NCBI GenBank assembly: GCA_003243865.1
Contig: QHBQ01000238.1
Coordinates: forward strand, 1-7,760
From: Candidatus Chloroheliales bacterium
GTDB taxonomy: Bacteria; Chloroflexota; Chloroflexia; QHBQ01
Direction of reading: 5' to 3'
DNA: 7,760 nucleotides
A program made the position numbers and the translations under genes. Positions 5,860 through 7,760 of this stretch are shown here, piece after piece. How positions within the stretch are numbered: position 1 is the first letter of the stretch; every line of letters starts with the position of its first letter. The notes below the pieces were generated by a model. That model was not told where the DNA came from, made no database searches, and saw only the letters and a list, made by a program, of their open reading frames with translations.

Positions 5860-5887
5860 CTTATGCAGAAATTAGCTGTCGTTTCAA
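5860..5887 (-). promoter_or_regulatory. Possible promoter of the flavoprotein gene
   Basis: On the minus strand TTGAAA (5887-5882) and CATAAG (5865-5860) are 16 bases apart, nine of twelve consensus matches. Transcription would start near 5853, about 50 bases before the ATG at 5800. A small inverted repeat CTGC-TTAT-GCAG (5857-5868) overlaps the -10 box. This is a moderate match only. Confidence 0.4.
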
Positions 5888-6007
5888 GCAGCAGCTTGCA
5901 GAGGGCTTCTCCTTGTGGTGGGAGATGCTATATCGTTATGGCAAGGATAGCATATCTTAATGGCGGCGACAAGTGTGGGTTACAGCGCTGTGATAAAGTC
6001 CGCTCCC

Positions 6008-6036
6008 TTGCCTGGGTTAATCAAGTACGGTATAAT
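6008..6036 (+). promoter_or_regulatory. Sigma70-like promoter giving a probably leaderless peroxiredoxin-like mRNA
   Basis: TTGCCT (6008-6013), a 17-base spacer and a perfect TATAAT (6031-6036). The usual start point about seven bases after the -10 box falls on or next to the A of the ATG at 6043. The gene also lacks a well-spaced Shine-Dalgarno sequence (only AAGG two bases upstream). Both facts agree with a leaderless transcript. Confidence 0.68.
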
Positions 6037-6042
6037 CAAGGT

Positions 6043-6660
6043 ATGAGCAACCAACCAGCACTGCGCCTACGCCAGGTAAACCAGGCCGCGCCTAACTTCA
6101 CCTTGCCTGCCACCGATGGCACGAACGTGGAACTTAGCGCCTACCTTAAGCCGGTTGCGCTAGTCTTTCTCCGCCACCTGGCTTGAGTGTACTGCGCCGA
6201 ACATCTGGTGCAGTTGCACCTACCTCCCACTACCGATCAGATTGCCGCCCTCGACGCGCGAATCTTGGTCGTCTCCTTCGCAGCGCTGCCCCAACTGCAG
6301 CACTGGGTGCCTTACTTTCACCTCAAGTATGTTGCGCCGCACTACGCCCAGCTGAACCTGCCGGTACCGGAGGATGTGCTCGCCCGCACCCGCTTCCTCA
6401 CCGACCCCACCCTGGCTGCTTACCACACCTACGGCCTGGGCCGCAACTCGCTGCTACGGGTGTACGGTCCGCTTATCCTCTGGCAATACCTGCGCTGGTT
6501 CATTCAGCGCAAGCCTGTACACCGCCCCAACCAGGACACCTTGCAGCGCGGCGGCAACTTCGTGGTCAATAGGGCTGGTATCATCACCCTAGCCCACACT
6601 GGTCGCGATCAGACGGAGCGTCCGACGGTGGCGGATATAATCGCTGCGCTGCGGCAATAG
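6043..6660 (+). CDS. Peroxiredoxin-like (AhpC/TSA_2 type) protein with in-frame TGA at the redox cysteine: candidate selenoprotein
   Basis: Read through one TGA this is a 205-residue thioredoxin-fold protein. The N-terminal part has NQAAPNFTLPATDGTNVELS (residues 14-33) and VALVFLRHLA (38-47), as in peroxiredoxin-like proteins. Codon 48 is TGA (6184-6186), followed in the same frame by VYCAEHLVQL. Relatives have RH-(F/L)-G-C-x-(F/Y)-C-REH here, so the TGA replaces the first Cys of CxxC, giving U48-V-Y-C51. The rest is intact: ARILVVSF, FLTDPTLAAYHTYGLGRN, LLRVYGP, LQRGGNFVVNRAGIITLAHT and a final helix ADIIAALRQ, ending in TAG. TGA ends other genes here (aldo/keto reductase, zinc-finger gene), so the code is standard. 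A hairpin follows the TGA (6187-6220). The likely role is thiol/selenol peroxide or disulfide chemistry in the cytoplasm, resembling SelU/PRXL2. The alternative is a Cys-to-stop mutation (TGC to TGA) or sequencing error. Without Sec insertion the product would be a useless 47-residue stub. Confidence 0.75.
6187..6220 (+). promoter_or_regulatory. Candidate bacterial SECIS hairpin directly after the TGA
   Basis: Two mutually exclusive hairpins are possible just 3' of the TGA. One is GGTGC-AGTT-GCACC (6207-6220), whose loop starts 25 bases after the TGA and has G in its second position. This resembles the apical GGUUGC/GCACC stem of the E. coli fdhF SECIS. The other is ACTGCGCC (6191-6198) with GGTGCAGT (6207-6214), eight pairs including one G-T, loop GAACATCT with G first, extended by GTG/CAC (6187-6189 with 6217-6219); its loop begins 12 bases after the TGA, a little close. 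Both meet the known loose rule of a G among the first two loop bases. Confidence 0.5.
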
Positions 6661-6744
6661 AACTTTCCGATGCCTTAGCCTTCGTCTAGTCGTTACTGGC
6701 GTACAAATCTGCTCCAATTCTTCTCACAGGCCCTTTTTCCGATA

Positions 6745-6774
6745 TTGACACCCGGTGGCAGCGTGTTGTATACT
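6745..6774 (+). promoter_or_regulatory. Strong sigma70-like promoter of the metal-binding lipoprotein gene
   Basis: A perfect -35 box TTGACA (6745-6750) and TATACT (6769-6774) are separated by 18 bases, 11 of 12 consensus positions. Transcription would begin near 6781, leaving a long leader of about 134 bases before the ATG at 6915. Confidence 0.8.
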
Positions 6775-6782
6775 CTATCCAA

Positions 6783-6815
6783 ACCAACCAGCGGCAAGCA
6801 GAGTTGGTCTTTTCT
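6783..6815 (+). terminator. Leader hairpin followed by a T-rich run, possible attenuator
   Basis: ACCAAC (6783-6788) pairs with GTTGGT (6803-6808) around a 14-base loop and is followed by CTTTTCT (6809-6815). It sits at the very start of the predicted transcript. The stem is short (six pairs), so it may be a weak terminator, an mRNA-stabilising 5' hairpin, or chance. Confidence 0.3.
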
Positions 6816-6826
6816 AGCCCCGTATA

Positions 6827-6841
6827 TGATACAAAGTATCA
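6827..6841 (+). promoter_or_regulatory. Palindrome TGATAC-AAA-GTATCA, possible metalloregulator operator
   Basis: A perfect six-plus-six inverted repeat with a three-base centre lies about 46 bases after the predicted transcription start of the metal-transport gene. It overlaps TATGAT (6825-6830), a possible second -10 box. The size and symmetry suit a dimeric repressor. Metal uptake genes are usually repressed by Fur/Zur or DtxR/MntR family proteins, but this sequence does not match a consensus I can name. Confidence 0.45.
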
Positions 6842-6914
6842 GCAACAGGCGTGTGAGAGCGGCTAACTGAGACTCTATGTAGATAACTAACCCGAAAGGA
6901 GGGCTCTCAAGAGG

Positions 6915-7760
6915 ATGCGAGCACTTGGCAAACGGACACAACTAATGAGCGTACTCTCGATGGTACTTACCCTCACGCTGGCGGGCTGTGGCGGCAATGC
7001 CGTCCCCACTGGCGGCGCTGCTGGCGGCGGCAAGAAGCTGAAGGTGGTTGCCACCACCACCCAGCTACAGGACATGGCTAAAAACGTGCTGGGCAATAGC
7101 GTCGAACTGCAAGGTATCCTCACCGCTGATGCCGACCCCCACGAATATCAGCCGAGCGCCGATGACGCCCGCAAGCTGGCCGACGCCGACATCGTGCTGC
7201 GCAGTGGCGTGGAGCTTGAAAAGTGGATGGATAAGCTGATCCAGAACAGCGGCACCAAGGCAACAATCGTGGATTGCAGCCAAGGGGTAAGCGTGCATAA
7301 GGGTGATGCGGCGAAGCCAGCGGGCGACCCGCACATCTGGTTCAACCCTGCCAACGCTAAACTGATGGTGGGCAACATCCTCAACGCAGCCAGCGCCAAG
7401 GACAGCGCCAACACCGCCTCCTATCAGGCGAATGCCGATAAGTATGATCAGCAGATTGACGATCTCGATAGCTACATCAAGAGCGCCTGGGCCACTAAAA
7501 TCCCCAACCCTGCCGACCGCAAGCTGGTCGCCAACCATGACGCCTTTGGCTACTACATAGACCGCTACCAGATCAACTTCATCGGCTCGGTTATCCCCTC
7601 GATGGATACCAACTATAGCCCTTCGGCGCAGGACATCGCCAGCCTGGAGGGCAAGATCAAGGCGCAGCAGGTCAAGGCCATCTTTATCGAGTCGAGCATC
7701 AACCCCAAGCTGGCACAGCAGATCGCCAGCGACACCGGCGTTAATGTGGTGGCGGGCAAG
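6915..7760 (+). CDS. Metal ABC transporter substrate-binding lipoprotein, ZnuA/TroA family (C-terminus outside window)
   Basis: The first 282 codons of a cluster A-I solute-binding protein that captures Zn(II) or Mn(II) outside the membrane and delivers it to an ABC importer. A lipoprotein signal peptide (MRALGKRTQ then a hydrophobic core) ends in the lipobox LAGC with C25 as the lipidated residue, followed by a Gly/Ala-rich tether. Metal ligands are in place: H76 in DADPHEYQPSADD, H140 in DPHIWFNP, H208 in ANHDAFGYY; IFIESSINP (256-264) is the usual segment before the fourth, acidic ligand, which would lie past the window. The His-rich loop of typical ZnuA is absent: only VHKGDAAKPAG precedes DPHIW. 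This fits TroA/MntC-like or loop-less Zn binders, so the metal is not settled. AAAGGAGGG (6895-6903) is the ribosome site with rather long spacing to the ATG at 6915. The permease and ATPase genes are expected downstream. Confidence 0.93.
   Translation, partial: MRALGKRTQLMSVLSMVLTLTLAGCGGNAVPTGGAAGGGKKLKVVATTTQLQDMAKNVLGNSVELQGILTADADPHEYQPSADDARKLADADIVLRSGVELEKWMDKLIQNSGTKATIVDCSQGVSVHKGDAAKPAGDPHIWFNPANAKLMVGNILNAASAKDSANTASYQANADKYDQQIDDLDSYIKSAWATKIPNPADRKLVANHDAFGYYIDRYQINFIGSVIPSMDTNYSPSAQDIASLEGKIKAQQVKAIFIESSINPKLAQQIASDTGVNVVAGK

Noticed and set aside
5923..5957. A/T-rich imperfect inverted repeat (GCTAT...ATAGC) in the divergent flavoprotein/peroxiredoxin gap
   Set aside because: Only five pairs match with uneven half-sites, so it is too weak to call an operator.
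5863..6042. Upstream in-frame extension of the peroxiredoxin-like gene from the ATG at 5863
   Set aside because: The extra residues show no family similarity and cover the strong promoter at 6008-6036; the ATG at 6043 fits family length.
6187..6660. Independent 157-residue protein starting at GTG 6187
   Set aside because: It would start in the middle of a thioredoxin fold, right at the CxxC motif and without a ribosome site; the in-frame upstream part has matching family sequence, so one gene read through TGA is preferred.

Overview
The window is about 60% GC by eye and carries parts or all of eight protein genes plus one gene remnant, with short intergenic regions. No rRNA, tRNA, CRISPR array, transposase or phage gene was seen. 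The gene types suggest a Gram-positive-like environmental bacterium, and my best guess is Chloroflexota. The clues are a DevS-type GAF remnant, an LPxTG-like anchored surface protein with a Met/His-rich domain, an AhpC/TSA_2-type peroxiredoxin-like protein, and dispersed GC-rich palindromes. This assignment is inference from style, not from a marker gene.

Layout. Positions 1-1523 hold a minus-strand operon: an aldo/keto reductase (431-1351) whose stop overlaps the GTG start of a Gfo/Idh/MocA oxidoreductase that runs off the left edge (434 to 1). It has a strong sigma70-like promoter (1457-1485) beside a dispersed palindrome. Positions 1530-1823 are a GAF-domain remnant of a sensor kinase. Positions 1831-2997 (minus) encode a secreted, LPxTG-like anchored protein with two GxGHxHV domains, one interrupted by a methionine-rich segment, which is a candidate metal (copper) binder. 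Divergent from it are an ECF-type sigma factor (3144-3776) and a small zinc-finger protein that may be its anti-sigma factor (3815-4141). A nested inverted-repeat structure (4198-4283) fills the gap before a convergent flavin disulfide reductase (4331-5800, minus). Divergent from that is a peroxiredoxin-like gene (6043-6660). The last gene is the start of a ZnuA/TroA-type metal-binding lipoprotein (6915 to the right edge), with a strong promoter and a structured leader.

The main discovery candidate is the peroxiredoxin-like gene. Its reading frame is intact over 206 codons except for one TGA at codon 48, and that TGA sits exactly where the family has the first cysteine of its CxxC motif (here U-V-Y-C). 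A hairpin resembling a bacterial SECIS element follows the TGA, and TGA acts as a normal stop in other genes of this window. The simplest reading is a selenoprotein with a UxxC redox centre, reminiscent of the SelU/PRXL2 group; a nonsense mutation or sequencing error is the alternative. Ordinary annotation would break it into a 47-residue stub and a 157-residue ORF.

Taken together, 1831-7760 reads as a metal and redox homeostasis neighbourhood: a surface Met/His protein, a sigma factor with a zinc-finger partner, a pyridine-nucleotide disulfide reductase, a thiol/selenol peroxidase-like protein and a metal importer. That joint function is inferred only from gene content.
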